Assembly: GCF_001412105.1 (NCBI RefSeq)
Contig: NZ_LKST01000002.1
Location: 372,001-436,000, forward strand
Length of the DNA stretch: 64,000 nt
Reading direction: 5' to 3'
Source: Corynebacterium oculi
GTDB lineage: Bacteria; Actinomycetota; Actinomycetes; Mycobacteriales; Mycobacteriaceae
Shown here: one piece after another, positions 36,052 through 45,886 of the stretch
Layout: the number at the start of each line of letters is the position of its first letter
Numbering within the stretch: the stretch's first letter is position 1
Made by a program: the position numbers and the translations under genes
Notes under the pieces: model-generated
The model's input: the letters and a program-made list of their open reading frames with translations, nothing else
What the model was told of the DNA's origin: nothing
Databases searched by the model: none

Positions 36052-36800
36052 TTAGTCGTCCTTGCCTCGGAAAGCAGCTCGCGCCCTCTCCTTGGTCACG
36101 GCCGCCACGGCCGTCAACGGGATACCCGCCGGGCATACGTCCGCGCACTCCCCATATAGGGAGCAGTGGCCGAAGTTCGTTTCCAGCTCATCGACCATCT
36201 TGCGGGCGCGCTTGCCGCGTTCCTCGGAGCCCAGCGGCAGCTTGGAGAGGTGCACCAGCTTGGCTCCGGTGAAGAGGTGGGCCGCGCCGTTGGGGCAGGC
36301 CGCCACGCACGCGCCGCAGCCGATGCAGGCAGCGTGATCGAGCGCCCACTCCGCCGTCTGGTGGTTGAGATGGAGGGTATCGGCGTCCGGGGCCGTTCCG
36401 GCGTTGATGGAGACGTAGCCGCCCTGCTGCATCACGCGATCCAGCGCGGAGCGGTCCACCACCATGTCCTTAATCACCGGGTAGGCGGCGGAGCGCAGCG
36501 GCTCGATCTTGAGGGTATCGCCCTCGGAGTAGTTGAACAGGCGCTGCTGGCAGGCCGGGGAGTTCTTGGCCGCGCCGTGCGGGCGGCCGTTAACCAAAAG
36601 GCCACAGGTGCCGCAGATACCTTCGCGGCAGTCGGAGGCAAAGGCGTAGGGCTCCTTGCCCTCCTCGATGAGCTTGTCGTTGACAAAGTCGAGGAGTTCC
36701 AGGATCGACATCTGCTCCTCGGCGTCGTCCACGTCCACGCTCTCGAAGGCGCCGTCGGTGGTCGGTCCGGCCTGACGCCAGATCTCAAGATGAAGCTTCA

Positions 36801-36801
<1 letters not shown>
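36052..36801 (-). CDS. sdhB: Succinate dehydrogenase iron-sulfur subunit
   Basis: 249 residues. Plant-type [2Fe-2S] cysteines in CREGICGTCG with a further cysteine in SPACQQR, and two ferredoxin-like clusters in CIGCGACVAACP and CSLYGECADVCP. It passes electrons from SdhA flavin to the SdhC heme/menaquinone site. The start codon touches the sdhA stop. Complete and normal for the B-type corynebacterial complex. Confidence 0.95.
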
Positions 36802-38795
<1,994 letters not shown>

Positions 38796-38826
38796 CTTGA
38801 ATCCTTGTAACCCTTACTTCCTTGCC

Positions 38827-39582
38827 TTAACTGATCCAACCGGCGGCCACGGAGAGCGGCATGATGATGTTGCCGAGCATGACCACGGCCGGCACCAGGT
38901 ATGCCACGAAGAGCAGCACGGAGCGGGTGCGCTGGCCGGTGATGCCCAGATCGCTCACCGCCAGCCAGATGCCGTGGGAAAGGTGCAGGAAGAGGATCAC
39001 CATGCTCAGGATGTAGAAGATCGCCACCGGCCAGCGCTCAAAGCTGGCCAGAATGTTCGCCTTCACCTCGCCGTGCTCGAACACAGCGCTGGCGGCCGGC
39101 TCCACGCCCAGGGTGAGATCCATGATGTGGAAGATGATGAAGAGCAGCAGCACGGTGCCGGTGACCAGCATGGTGCGGGTGGCAAAGGAGTTCATGCCGC
39201 CCAGCAGGTTGGTGCGGCGGAACTTACCGCGCGAGGCGTGCGAGCGGCTATGCAGGGCGATGGCCCCGTAGACGTGGATGACCAGGGAGGCCAGCAGCAC
39301 GAGGCGGAAGATCCACAGGATCGACTCGCGCGGGAAGATCGGCTCGCCCATCGTGCGCAGGTACTCGCCGTACTCGTTGATCGCGGGCACGCCGGCATGA
39401 TCGGGCATAAATAACTTCAGGTTGCCCACCATGTGCACGAGCACGAAGCCGCCGAAGATCAGGCCGGTAACGGCCATGCCCAGCTTGAGCGCCCACGAGG
39501 GAACTTTAGGAGCCTGCCGCAGCGGCTCTTCGGTGATTTTGCCGTGACGGATTGCCTCACGGTCTGGATTCTTTACAGTCAT
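38827..39582 (-). CDS. sdhC: Succinate dehydrogenase cytochrome b subunit
   Basis: 251 residues with five hydrophobic segments and histidines suited to bind two b hemes (for example FVLVHMVGNLK, ASLVIHVYGAI, FIIFHIMDL, FLHLSHGIW). This single-subunit membrane anchor is the type found in corynebacteria. GGAGGT lies 6 nt before the ATG. Leads the sdhCAB operon behind a 351-bp control region. Confidence 0.94.
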   Translation of the reverse strand: MTVKNPDREAIRHGKITEEPLRQAPKVPSWALKLGMAVTGLIFGGFVLVHMVGNLKLFMPDHAGVPAINEYGEYLRTMGEPIFPRESILWIFRLVLLASLVIHVYGAIALHSRSHASRGKFRRTNLLGGMNSFATRTMLVTGTVLLLFIIFHIMDLTLGVEPAASAVFEHGEVKANILASFERWPVAIFYILSMVILFLHLSHGIWLAVSDLGITGQRTRSVLLFVAYLVPAVVMLGNIIMPLSVAAGWIS

Positions 39583-39692
39583 GGCACCTCCAATGTCGTC
39601 TCAACCATAAATGTGGGACGGACAAAACTCACAGTCCAAAGACAGGTTCCAGCACACCAGGAGGGCTTTTCTGTGGGATATTCCACGTTTTC

Positions 39693-39711
39693 TTAGGTTA
39701 GGGTTACCTCT
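39693..39711. promoter_or_regulatory. DtxR-like iron box upstream of sdhC
   Basis: TTAGGTTAGGGTTACCTCT agrees with the DtxR consensus TTAGGTTAGSCTAACCTAA at about 15 of 19 positions, including the first ten. It lies about 110 nt before sdhC. In corynebacteria iron supply controls sdh (in C. glutamicum through RipA, itself under DtxR), so direct control here is plausible. The rest of the 39583-39933 gap shows no gene. Confidence 0.55.
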
Positions 39712-39837
39712 AAGTGGTGCGGCATGAGGTTTACCTTATCGGCCGCGAGGTGCAAAGACTTTGCCGGAAGTTTCATCGGCGGGAGGTAAAGTGAGTTTTG
39801 TCACTTATCGACGGCCGCGGGGGTGCGGGCGGGAGAC

Positions 39838-39915
39838 ACTAGCCCCGTAAGGCGTCAAACTTTCGTCGGGGCTGGTCAGGCGCAAAGAAAGAAGGGGCCG
39901 CCCATAGGCAGCCCC
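39838..39915 (-). terminator. Double hairpin after lpd
   Basis: GGGGCCGCC (39894-39902) pairs with GGCAGCCCC (39907-39915) around a 4-nt loop, and the minus strand continues TTCTTTCTTT, an imperfect T tract. Just beyond is a second inverted pair, AGCCCCG (39841) with CGGGGCT (39866-39872). Together they should end the lpd transcript. Confidence 0.75.
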
Positions 39916-39933
39916 TTTCAAACCCGCTACGGC

Positions 39934-41343
39934 TTAGAGGTTAATCATGTGCCCCTCGATGCCCTCGGTGGCCTCCTTGATCGCCTCGGACATCGTCGGG
40001 TGAATATGGACGTTGCGCCCAATCTCGGTGGCGGTGAGGTCAAAGCGCTGGGCCAGCGTCAGCTCCGCCAGCATCTCCGACACGTTGGCGCCCACCATAT
40101 GCCCGCCGAGCAGCTCGCCATACTCCGCATCCGCCACGATCTTGGCAAAGCCCGCCGTCTCCGCCAGGCCCGCCGCCTTGCCGTTGGCGCTGAAGGGGAA
40201 CACGGCCGTCTTGATCTCCCGATCCGGCCACTTCTCCTTCGCCGCCGCCTCGGTGTAGCCAAAGGAAGCCACCTGGGGGTTACAGAAGGTGGCGCGCGGC
40301 ATCATCATGTAATCGCCCAGCTCCTGGGTCTCCGCGCCCGCGATGGTCTCCGCAGCCACCACGCCCTGCGCTTCCGCGACGTGCGCGAGTTGCAGCTTGG
40401 CCGTGACATCACCGATGGCGTAAACGTGATCCACGTTGGTCCGCATGCGCTCATCAATGGCGATGGCACCGCGCTCGGTAAGTTTCACGCCGGTGTTTTC
40501 CAGGCCGTAGCCCTCGGTGCGCGGGGCAAACCCCACGGAAACCAGCACGCGATCCACCGTGAGGGTGTCCTTCTTGGAACCATCCTTGGATTCCACGTCC
40601 ACCTCCACGGAGGAACCGTGATCCCGCACCGCCGTGGTCTTGTATCCGGTAAGCAGCTTCACGCCCAGCTTCTTGTATTGCTTGGCGATCTCCTTGGAGA
40701 CCTCCGGCTCCTCATTCGGCAGCACGCGATCCATGAACTCCACGATGGTGATCTCCACGCCGTAGTTCGCCAACACGTAGGCGAACTCCATCCCGATGGC
40801 CCCACCGCCGACCACCACCATCTTCTCCGGGAGTTCCTCGTTGAGGATCTGCCCCTCAAAGGACACCACGTTCTCAGAGAGTTCCACCCCCGGCAAGGTG
40901 CGCACGACGGAGCCCGTGGCGATGATGACGTCATCGAAGGTTACGGTCTTGCCCGCATCCTTGCCCTCCACGATCTCAATGGTGGAGGGATCCTTGAAGG
41001 ATCCGAGGCCGTCAATCTCCGTGATGGAGTTCTTCTTCATCAGATAGTGCACTCCCTTGACGATCCCGGCGGATACCTTGCGGGAGCGCTGATGAGCCGC
41101 ACCGAAGTCAAAGGACACCTCCCCCGAGATGCCAAAGGTCTTGGCTTCCTTATGGAAGATGTGGGCCACCTCGGCGTTCTTCAGCAGCGACTTCGAGGGG
41201 ATGCAGCCCACATTGAGGCACACCCCGCCCCAGTACTGCTTCTCCACCACTGCCACCTTTTTCCCCAGTTGAGCAGCGCGAATGGCGGCAACGTACCCAC
41301 CGGGGCCGGCGCCGAGGACAACTACATCAAAATGTTCGCTCAT
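39934..41343 (-). CDS. lpd: Dihydrolipoyl dehydrogenase
   Basis: E3 flavoprotein that reoxidises dihydrolipoamide in pyruvate and 2-oxoglutarate dehydrogenase complexes. 469 residues. [20 protein letters not shown] is the FAD site, [16 protein letters not shown] contains the redox disulfide, and [13 protein letters not shown] the C-terminal catalytic His-Glu. TATTCT sits 7 nt before the ATG, so the message is probably leaderless. Stand-alone gene between sdh and the surface-protein block. Confidence 0.96.
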   Translation of the reverse strand: MSEHFDVVVLGAGPGGYVAAIRAAQLGKKVAVVEKQYWGGVCLNVGCIPSKSLLKNAEVAHIFHKEAKTFGISGEVSFDFGAAHQRSRKVSAGIVKGVHYLMKKNSITEIDGLGSFKDPSTIEIVEGKDAGKTVTFDDVIIATGSVVRTLPGVELSENVVSFEGQILNEELPEKMVVVGGGAIGMEFAYVLANYGVEITIVEFMDRVLPNEEPEVSKEIAKQYKKLGVKLLTGYKTTAVRDHGSSVEVDVESKDGSKKDTLTVDRVLVSVGFAPRTEGYGLENTGVKLTERGAIAIDERMRTNVDHVYAIGDVTAKLQLAHVAEAQGVVAAETIAGAETQELGDYMMMPRATFCNPQVASFGYTEAAAKEKWPDREIKTAVFPFSANGKAAGLAETAGFAKIVADAEYGELLGGHMVGANVSEMLAELTLAQRFDLTATEIGRNVHIHPTMSEAIKEATEGIEGHMINL

Positions 41344-41350
41344 GCCGTTC

Positions 41351-41356
41351 AGAATA
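41351..41356 (-). promoter_or_regulatory. -10 box of lpd (leaderless)
   Basis: TATTCT on the minus strand, separated by exactly 7 nt from the lpd ATG at 41343; TTGACG lies immediately upstream of it, too close to act as -35. No ribosome site is present. Confidence 0.55.
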
Positions 41357-41401
41357 CGTCAAAGAACGCATGTCTTGTCCCGGGCCGCTCGGATTGTATC
41401 T

Positions 41402-41512
41402 CTAGAACAGGTGGAGGGCTACGGAAAGCTCCGCAATATTCGAGGAGCCAAGGTTCGCGGCGCTTCCCAGGAAATCGCTGATGGCCAGGGTGAGGTTCTC
41501 CAGGGGGGTCAT
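41402..41512 (-). CDS. 36-residue peptide, porin-like or surface peptide candidate
   Basis: MTPLENLTLAISDFLGSAAN, then LGSSNIAELSVALHLF. AAAGGA lies 6 nt before the ATG, a good ribosome site. No signal peptide; amphipathic and rich in Leu, Ser and Ala, comparable in size and style to the signal-less corynebacterial porin peptides PorA/PorH. Its LGSSNIAELS echoes the GSSNFLSELS unit of the divergent repeat protein 330 bp away. Not recognised as a named family. Translation and location are inferred. Confidence 0.6.
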   Translation of the reverse strand: MTPLENLTLAISDFLGSAANLGSSNIAELSVALHLF

Positions 41513-41769
41513 GGAGTTTCCTTTCTACTCAGGGAGGATATGTACCGACGAGAATACGCCACCCCCTAACGGGGGCATATTGCCTAGATCTTTTCCCGTA
41601 GCACAGATTCGCCATAAGTCCCCATAAAAGTGATCTTCCATACGTAACCGATGCCACTTTCCTGTCTTTTCCCCCTTCCTCCGCCCTCAAGCGGGCGTCG
41701 ATAAGCCCCTAAGTAGCCCTCCGGCCCCGTGCCGGCACATAGATACCCCCGAGTTTCCACCCGTAACCA

Positions 41770-41831
41770 TTGCGTGATCTTTCCAGCCTTGTTAGGCTGC
41801 ACGCATCTGTTACAGCCCAGGGCTAACAAGG
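41770..41831 (+). promoter_or_regulatory. Promoter and inverted repeat before the repeat-protein gene
   Basis: TTGCGT (41770-41775) and TAGGCT (41793-41798) are 17 nt apart, an acceptable promoter. CCTTGTTAG (41787-41795) and CTAACAAGG (41823-41831) are perfect inverted repeats around this site, with a nested GCTG/CAGC. The right arm includes part of the AAGGAG ribosome site. It could be an operator pair, or an RNA hairpin hiding the ribosome site if transcription starts further upstream. Confidence 0.5.
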
Positions 41832-41844
41832 AGTACTTGCACAC

Positions 41845-42819
41845 ATGGATTTCCTGCTTAAGATCAACGAGTTCGTTCAGGGTCCCATCGGTGACCTGCT
41901 CGTTCAGCTGCGCACCGGCGGCATTCAGTTCCCCGAGATCCCGGCCCTTCCGGCTTTCCCGGACATCAGCCTGACCCCGCAGCTCACCCTGCCCGAGAAC
42001 ATTCAGGTGGGCGACCTGGGCTCCACCTTCGGTGACTTCTCCCCCGCTGAGATGTCCTCCGGCGATAACGGCTCCTCCAACTTCCTGAGCGAGCTCTCCA
42101 CCGGCGACAACGGCTCCACCGACCTCCTGGATCTCTCCGAGCTGTCCTCCGGTGACAACCAGGGCGAGTTCTCCACCGACCTCTTCGGTGACCTGAACCT
42201 CTCCGAGCTGTCCTCCGGTGACAATGACTTCGGTTCCTCTAACTTCCTGAGCGAGCTGTCCTCCGGTGACAACCAGGGCGAGTTCTCCACGGACTTCCTG
42301 GATCTCTCCGAGCTGTCCTCCGGCGACAATCAGCTCTCCACCGATTTCCTGGGTGACTTCTCCGAGCTCTCCTCCGGCGACAACGGTTCCTCTAACTTCC
42401 TGAGCGAGCTGTCCTCCGGCGACAACCAGTTCTCTACGGATTTCCTGGGCGACTTCTCCGAGCTCTCCTCAGGCGATAACCAGGGCTCCACCGATTTCCT
42501 GGATTTCTCTGAGCTGTCCTCTGGCGATAACGGCTCCACAGACTTCCTGGGTGATTTCTCCGAGCTCTCCTCCGGCGATAACCAGGGCTCCACCGATTTC
42601 CTGGATTTCTCTGAGCTGTCCTCTGGCGATAACGGCTCCACAGACTTCCTGGGTGATTTCTCCGAGCTCTCCTCCGGCGACAACGGCTCCTCCGACATCG
42701 CTGACCTCACCGAGCTCTCCGGTAACAACGGTTCCTCCGACATCCTGGATCTGGATCTTTCCGACCTCCTGGATCTGGACGGCAACCTGGATCTCCCGGA
42801 GATCCCGCAGTCCATCTAA
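41845..42819 (+). CDS. Acidic ELSSGDN-repeat protein
   Basis: 324 residues. An N-terminal part of about 70 residues (MDFLLKINEFVQGPIGDLLV, then a Pro-rich stretch) has no classical signal peptide. About 14 tandem units of 14-22 residues follow, each opening ELSSGDN and ending in STDFLGDFS, STDFLDLS or SSNFL. The tail is LDLDLSDLLDLDGNLDLPEI. Nearly all charge is Asp/Glu; Lys and Arg occur only near the start. Asp-Asn-Gly clusters recall calcium-binding repeats, but no RTX nonapeptide is present. AAGGAG precedes the ATG by 11 nt and a strong terminator follows. Neighbouring mycolyltransferase and sortase genes suggest an envelope or surface role. I do not recognise the family. Confidence 0.85.
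   Translation: MDFLLKINEFVQGPIGDLLVQLRTGGIQFPEIPALPAFPDISLTPQLTLPENIQVGDLGSTFGDFSPAEMSSGDNGSSNFLSELSTGDNGSTDLLDLSELSSGDNQGEFSTDLFGDLNLSELSSGDNDFGSSNFLSELSSGDNQGEFSTDFLDLSELSSGDNQLSTDFLGDFSELSSGDNGSSNFLSELSSGDNQFSTDFLGDFSELSSGDNQGSTDFLDFSELSSGDNGSTDFLGDFSELSSGDNQGSTDFLDFSELSSGDNGSTDFLGDFSELSSGDNGSSDIADLTELSGNNGSSDILDLDLSDLLDLDGNLDLPEIPQSI
42471..42680 (+). repeat. Perfect 102-bp tandem duplication inside the repeat gene
   Basis: The sequence from GGCGATAACCAGGGCTCCAC at 42471 recurs from 42573 with no difference over the whole 102-bp period and a few bases beyond. It encodes two 34-residue blocks. Identity at silent sites shows the duplication is recent, while older units differ at third positions, so copy number probably varies between strains. 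Confidence 0.92.
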
Positions 42820-42849
42820 GTCTGCGGCCCATGCCCCTCGCGGCTTGAT

Positions 42850-42886
42850 GGTAAAACCCTGGCGGACACCCCGCCAGGGTTTTACC
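42850..42886 (+). terminator. Terminator after the repeat-protein gene
   Basis: GGTAAAACCCTGGCGG and CCGCCAGGGTTTTACC are perfect 16-bp arms around a 5-nt loop, 30 nt after the stop codon. The T run is within the stem rather than after it. It separates the repeat gene from the mycolyltransferase gene. Confidence 0.85.
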
Positions 42887-42940
42887 CGTTTACCACGCAC
42901 CGTTTTATCTTGCACACATAATTCCACCAAGGGTTCCAGC

Positions 42941-44038
42941 ATGAAGTTCCTTAAGACCGCCTTCGCCGCCCCGCTTGCGGCCACCGCGATTGCCGCGACC
43001 GCGCTCACCGCCGCCGTTCCCGCCACCGCTGCGGAACTCACGGCAGCACAGGTGGCCGGAGACGCCGCCCCCGCCACCATCACGCCCGTGCCCGGCCCAG
43101 AGCCGGAGGGCTCCCCCCTGTGGCGCAAGATCGTGCGGCAGCACGGCGAGCGCGTGGAGGAAGTCAGCGCGTTTTCCCCCGCCATGAACCGCCACGTGCC
43201 GCTGGCGCTGATTAAGGCTGATCGCCCGGATGCCCCCACCCTTTACCTCCTCAACGGCGGCGACGGCGGGGAGGGCACCGCCAACTGGGTGCAGCAGACC
43301 GACGCCATCGAGTTCTACCTGGACAAGGGAATCAACGTGGTGATCCCCATGGCGGGTAAGTTCTCCTACTACACGGACTGGATCGAGGACGTAGACGCCC
43401 TGGGCGGCCCGCAGAAGTGGGAGACCTTCCTCACCAAGGAACTCCCCGGCCCCGTGGAGGGGTACCTGCACGCCAACGGACAGCGTGCCATCGCCGGCAT
43501 GTCCATGTCCGCCACCTCTTCCCTCTTGCTGGCCCAGCACAACCCCGGTTTTTACGACGCCGTGGGTTCCTTCTCCGGCTGCGCCGAGACCTCCACCCCC
43601 CTGGGTTACGCCTCCGTGGCACTGACCCTGGACCACAACACCCTCCAGGGACTTTCCTTTGAAAAGATGTGGGGCGCGCGCGGCGGCGAGGTCAATCGCT
43701 ATAACGACGCCCTGGTTAATGCGGATAAGTTGGCGGGCACCCAGGTGTACGTGTCCAACGGCTCCGGCACCGCCGGGGAGAACGACATGCCCAACGGCCC
43801 CCGCTTCAAGGACTATAGCGACGTACAAAAGGCCTGGGCCATGACGCAGACGATCGGCCTGGGCGGGATCATCGAGGGCGGCACCAACATGTGCACCCAT
43901 AACCTCAAGGCCAAGATGGATTCCTTGAATATCCCGGCGGACTTCAACTTCCACAACACCGGCACGCACTCCTGGGGCTACTGGCAGCAGGATCTGCGCG
44001 CCTCCTGGCCCACCATTGCGCGCGGGCTCGGCGTATAG
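42941..44038 (+). CDS. Secreted corynomycolyltransferase (antigen 85-like)
   Basis: 365 residues from the ATG at 42941. Signal peptide MKFLKTAFAAPLAATAIAAT with cleavage after PATAA. Esterase-fold landmarks are LYLLNGGDGGEGTANWVQQ (oxyanion region), nucleophile serine in IAGMSMSATSS, and the C-terminal histidine in HNTGTHSWGYW. Such enzymes move corynomycolic acids between trehalose esters, arabinogalactan and, for some members, proteins. The longer open frame upstream reads through the repeat gene in another frame and was excluded. Two cysteines (SGCAETS, TNMCTHN) may form a disulfide. Confidence 0.92.
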   Translation: MKFLKTAFAAPLAATAIAATALTAAVPATAAELTAAQVAGDAAPATITPVPGPEPEGSPLWRKIVRQHGERVEEVSAFSPAMNRHVPLALIKADRPDAPTLYLLNGGDGGEGTANWVQQTDAIEFYLDKGINVVIPMAGKFSYYTDWIEDVDALGGPQKWETFLTKELPGPVEGYLHANGQRAIAGMSMSATSSLLLAQHNPGFYDAVGSFSGCAETSTPLGYASVALTLDHNTLQGLSFEKMWGARGGEVNRYNDALVNADKLAGTQVYVSNGSGTAGENDMPNGPRFKDYSDVQKAWAMTQTIGLGGIIEGGTNMCTHNLKAKMDSLNIPADFNFHNTGTHSWGYWQQDLRASWPTIARGLGV

Positions 44039-44074
44039 CCCTCTTGATCCGGCCATAACGCACTAGGACAGCCG

Positions 44075-44114
44075 AAGGGCCTGCTCCCCAGTAAAAACAG
44101 GGGAGCAGGCCCTT
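44075..44114 (+). terminator. Terminator after the mycolyltransferase gene
   Basis: AAGGGCCTGCTCCCC and GGGGAGCAGGCCCTT form a perfect 15-bp stem with a 10-nt A-rich loop, followed by TCTGC, 36 nt past the stop. It is strong and may work in both directions. Confidence 0.88.
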
Positions 44115-44182
44115 TCTGCATCACCGCAATTTCCAGGCCAGCAGGGCGGCCCAGCGGGCTCATCGAGTGCCCAGATAAAGCT

Positions 44183-44241
44183 TTATCCCCATGCTCCTCG
44201 CGCGGACACAAGGCGGCCGAAGCCGCGGAGCATGGGGATAA
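44183..44241. repeat. 14-bp inverted repeat between convergent genes
   Basis: TTATCCCCATGCTC (44183-44196) and GAGCATGGGGATAA (44228-44241) are perfect inverted copies with a 31-nt spacer that itself contains CGCGG/CCGCG. It lies 24 nt past the sortase stop on the other strand. It may be a second terminator for the sortase gene or a small inverted-repeat element. Confidence 0.6.
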
Positions 44242-44265
44242 CGCGGACGGTACTTCCGCAGAAAC

Positions 44266-44982
44266 TTACACCGGCTCGGCGAGCGTGATGATGTTATCTG
44301 CATAGCCCAGCTGCCCGCCCACGAACTCGCCGCCACAGGTCACCAGCGCCACGCGATTCTCGCCGTCTTGATCGTCCATGACGTCGGAGAAGTCCGCCCC
44401 CTTGGTCACGTGATAGGGCTCCTGCGTCACGCGGAACTCTCGATCCTCGCCGTTCACGGCGATGGTGAAGGTATCGTCCTTCTTCAGCTTCACAAACTTG
44501 GCCGCGTAGCCCTCGCCCTGCCCGGCGAAGTTAATGTGGCCGGTAATCACGGAGGATCCCACGTTGCCCTTGTCTCCCGGCACGGCGGAGGAGGAGTACC
44601 AGCCCAGGCGGGAGACGTCCTGCGGCGGGATAAGATACCCATCCTCCGTAACCTGGATGGGGTCCACCGGGGCGCCCCCCTCATCGCCCACGGTGATCTC
44701 CATTTCGGAGACGTCATCGGACTCACCCGGCGCCATCTCCAGTTCGTGTTCCTGCTGGCCGGAGTCATCCACGTAGGCGCTGGTGGGAGCGGATGCCGCG
44801 CTGTCCTGGGCCTCATCATTGCCGTTTCCGCCGGAGACCAGGGCCCACACAGCCGCCACGACGATGACCATGAAGATCACCACGCCGATGAGCACGGCGG
44901 GCCAGCGCTTTTTCTGCTCGCTATTGTCCGCCTTGGTTGCCCCGGGGCCGGGCTGCGGGGGAATGTTATTGGTATTGCTCAT
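44266..44982 (-). CDS. Class F sortase
   Basis: 238 residues. A cytoplasmic Pro/Gln-rich start, one membrane anchor (WPAVLIGVVIFMVIVVAAVW, about 27-47), an acidic linker, and a C-terminal sortase domain. Catalytic His is in SVITGHINF and Cys in ALVTCGGEF. Where most class F enzymes have an arginine before DN (YRDN) this one has YADN, so the third catalytic residue is not obvious. It would cleave a sorting signal and anchor or transfer a surface protein, but no LPxTG-type substrate is encoded in this window. Confidence 0.85.
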   Translation of the reverse strand: MSNTNNIPPQPGPGATKADNSEQKKRWPAVLIGVVIFMVIVVAAVWALVSGGNGNDEAQDSAASAPTSAYVDDSGQQEHELEMAPGESDDVSEMEITVGDEGGAPVDPIQVTEDGYLIPPQDVSRLGWYSSSAVPGDKGNVGSSVITGHINFAGQGEGYAAKFVKLKKDDTFTIAVNGEDREFRVTQEPYHVTKGADFSDVMDDQDGENRVALVTCGGEFVGGQLGYADNIITLAEPV

Positions 44983-45133
44983 AGGGTTGTTTATCCTTCA
45001 CCGTTGAGGGATGCTATCTCTTTCATGCACGGGGCTAATCCAAAGAGCCATTATCCTGGAGCCACTACGGGGGCGCAACCATCCGATACCGGCGGTCAAG
45101 ACCACGCGGCGGAGGCTCCTGGGCATAAAAATA

Positions 45134-45160
45134 GGGGCACAGCCCTTAAGGCCATGCCCC
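45134..45160 (-). terminator. Terminator after the small secreted protein gene
   Basis: GGGGCACAGCC and GGCCATGCCCC pair as an imperfect stem. On the minus strand it is followed by TATTTTTATG. It lies 26 nt after the stop at 45187. Confidence 0.75.
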
Positions 45161-45186
45161 GTCGCGCTGGCGGCGCGGATCAGTAT

Positions 45187-45630
45187 TTACTCGATGCCCA
45201 CGAGCTTGTATTCGGCGGCGCCGGCTTCCTTGGTGAAGCTCAGGGTGGTGCCGTCATCGTAGGTGGTCACGGCGTTAATCAGGCCGCCACGCCCCTTGCT
45301 GCTGGTGGCGTTGTCAATGGTCTTGCCGGCAAGCTCCACCATCTGGCTGGCAAAGGTATCGCCCTCGCTCAGGCTAGACAGCTCCACGCCACCGGACTGG
45401 GTCTCGGCCTCAGCCTCGGGAGCGGCCTCATCTTCAGCGGAGCCGTCATTGAAAACCTCAGCCACGGAGATCACCACGTCAGTGGGCACCATCATGATGT
45501 AACGGGCAACGTAGGAGTAGGAGCCCTCCTCCACGTACATCGTGGTAGCCGCGTGGGCCGGGGTAACGCCAATCGCCAGAGCGCAAAGGCCAGCGGCGAA
45601 ACCAGCAGTAAGCTTCTTCGTTTTCTGCAT
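45187..45630 (-). CDS. Small secreted protein, unknown
   Basis: 147 residues from the ATG at 45630. Signal peptide MQKTKKLTAGFAAGLCALAI with a cut after TPAHA. The mature part is acidic (DGSAEDEAAPEAEAETQSGG) with a C-terminal beta-rich segment (TTYDDGTTLSFTKEAGAAEY). No sorting signal or hydrophobic tail, so it is not an evident sortase substrate. Upstream of the sortase gene on the same strand but with its own terminator. No family recognised. Confidence 0.78.
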   Translation of the reverse strand: MQKTKKLTAGFAAGLCALAIGVTPAHAATTMYVEEGSYSYVARYIMMVPTDVVISVAEVFNDGSAEDEAAPEAEAETQSGGVELSSLSEGDTFASQMVELAGKTIDNATSSKGRGGLINAVTTYDDGTTLSFTKEAGAAEYKLVGIE

Positions 45631-45886
45631 ACTCGTGTTCACTTTCGTCTCGTTGCGGCCGCACCTCCGGCGCAACCTGGCTTGGTACTCTCTAACGACC
45701 TGCTGCTCTTGCGCTTGGTGAGGCCACTCGGGAAAAGAATATGCTCTATAAAGTTAGCAGACATCTTCCCCTGCGCAAGTGCTACAGGCCCGCACGGAGA
45801 AAAAATTTTCCGGGCGTATGATTACCCGCGATGTTACCTTCCGTTTACCCTGCTTATCCAACCGCCATAGGGTCAGGAGTGTACCG

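Noticed and set aside
41584-41844. An 86-codon open frame on the minus strand upstream of the repeat-protein gene
   Set aside because: It is antisense to that gene's promoter and leader, has no ribosome site, and its composition (repeated Gly/Arg with scattered Cys) is not protein-like.
42000-42780. Tandem repeats at 42.0-42.8 kb considered as a CRISPR array
   Set aside because: The units are in frame, keep protein-level constraint, have no spacers of constant size and no cas genes nearby.
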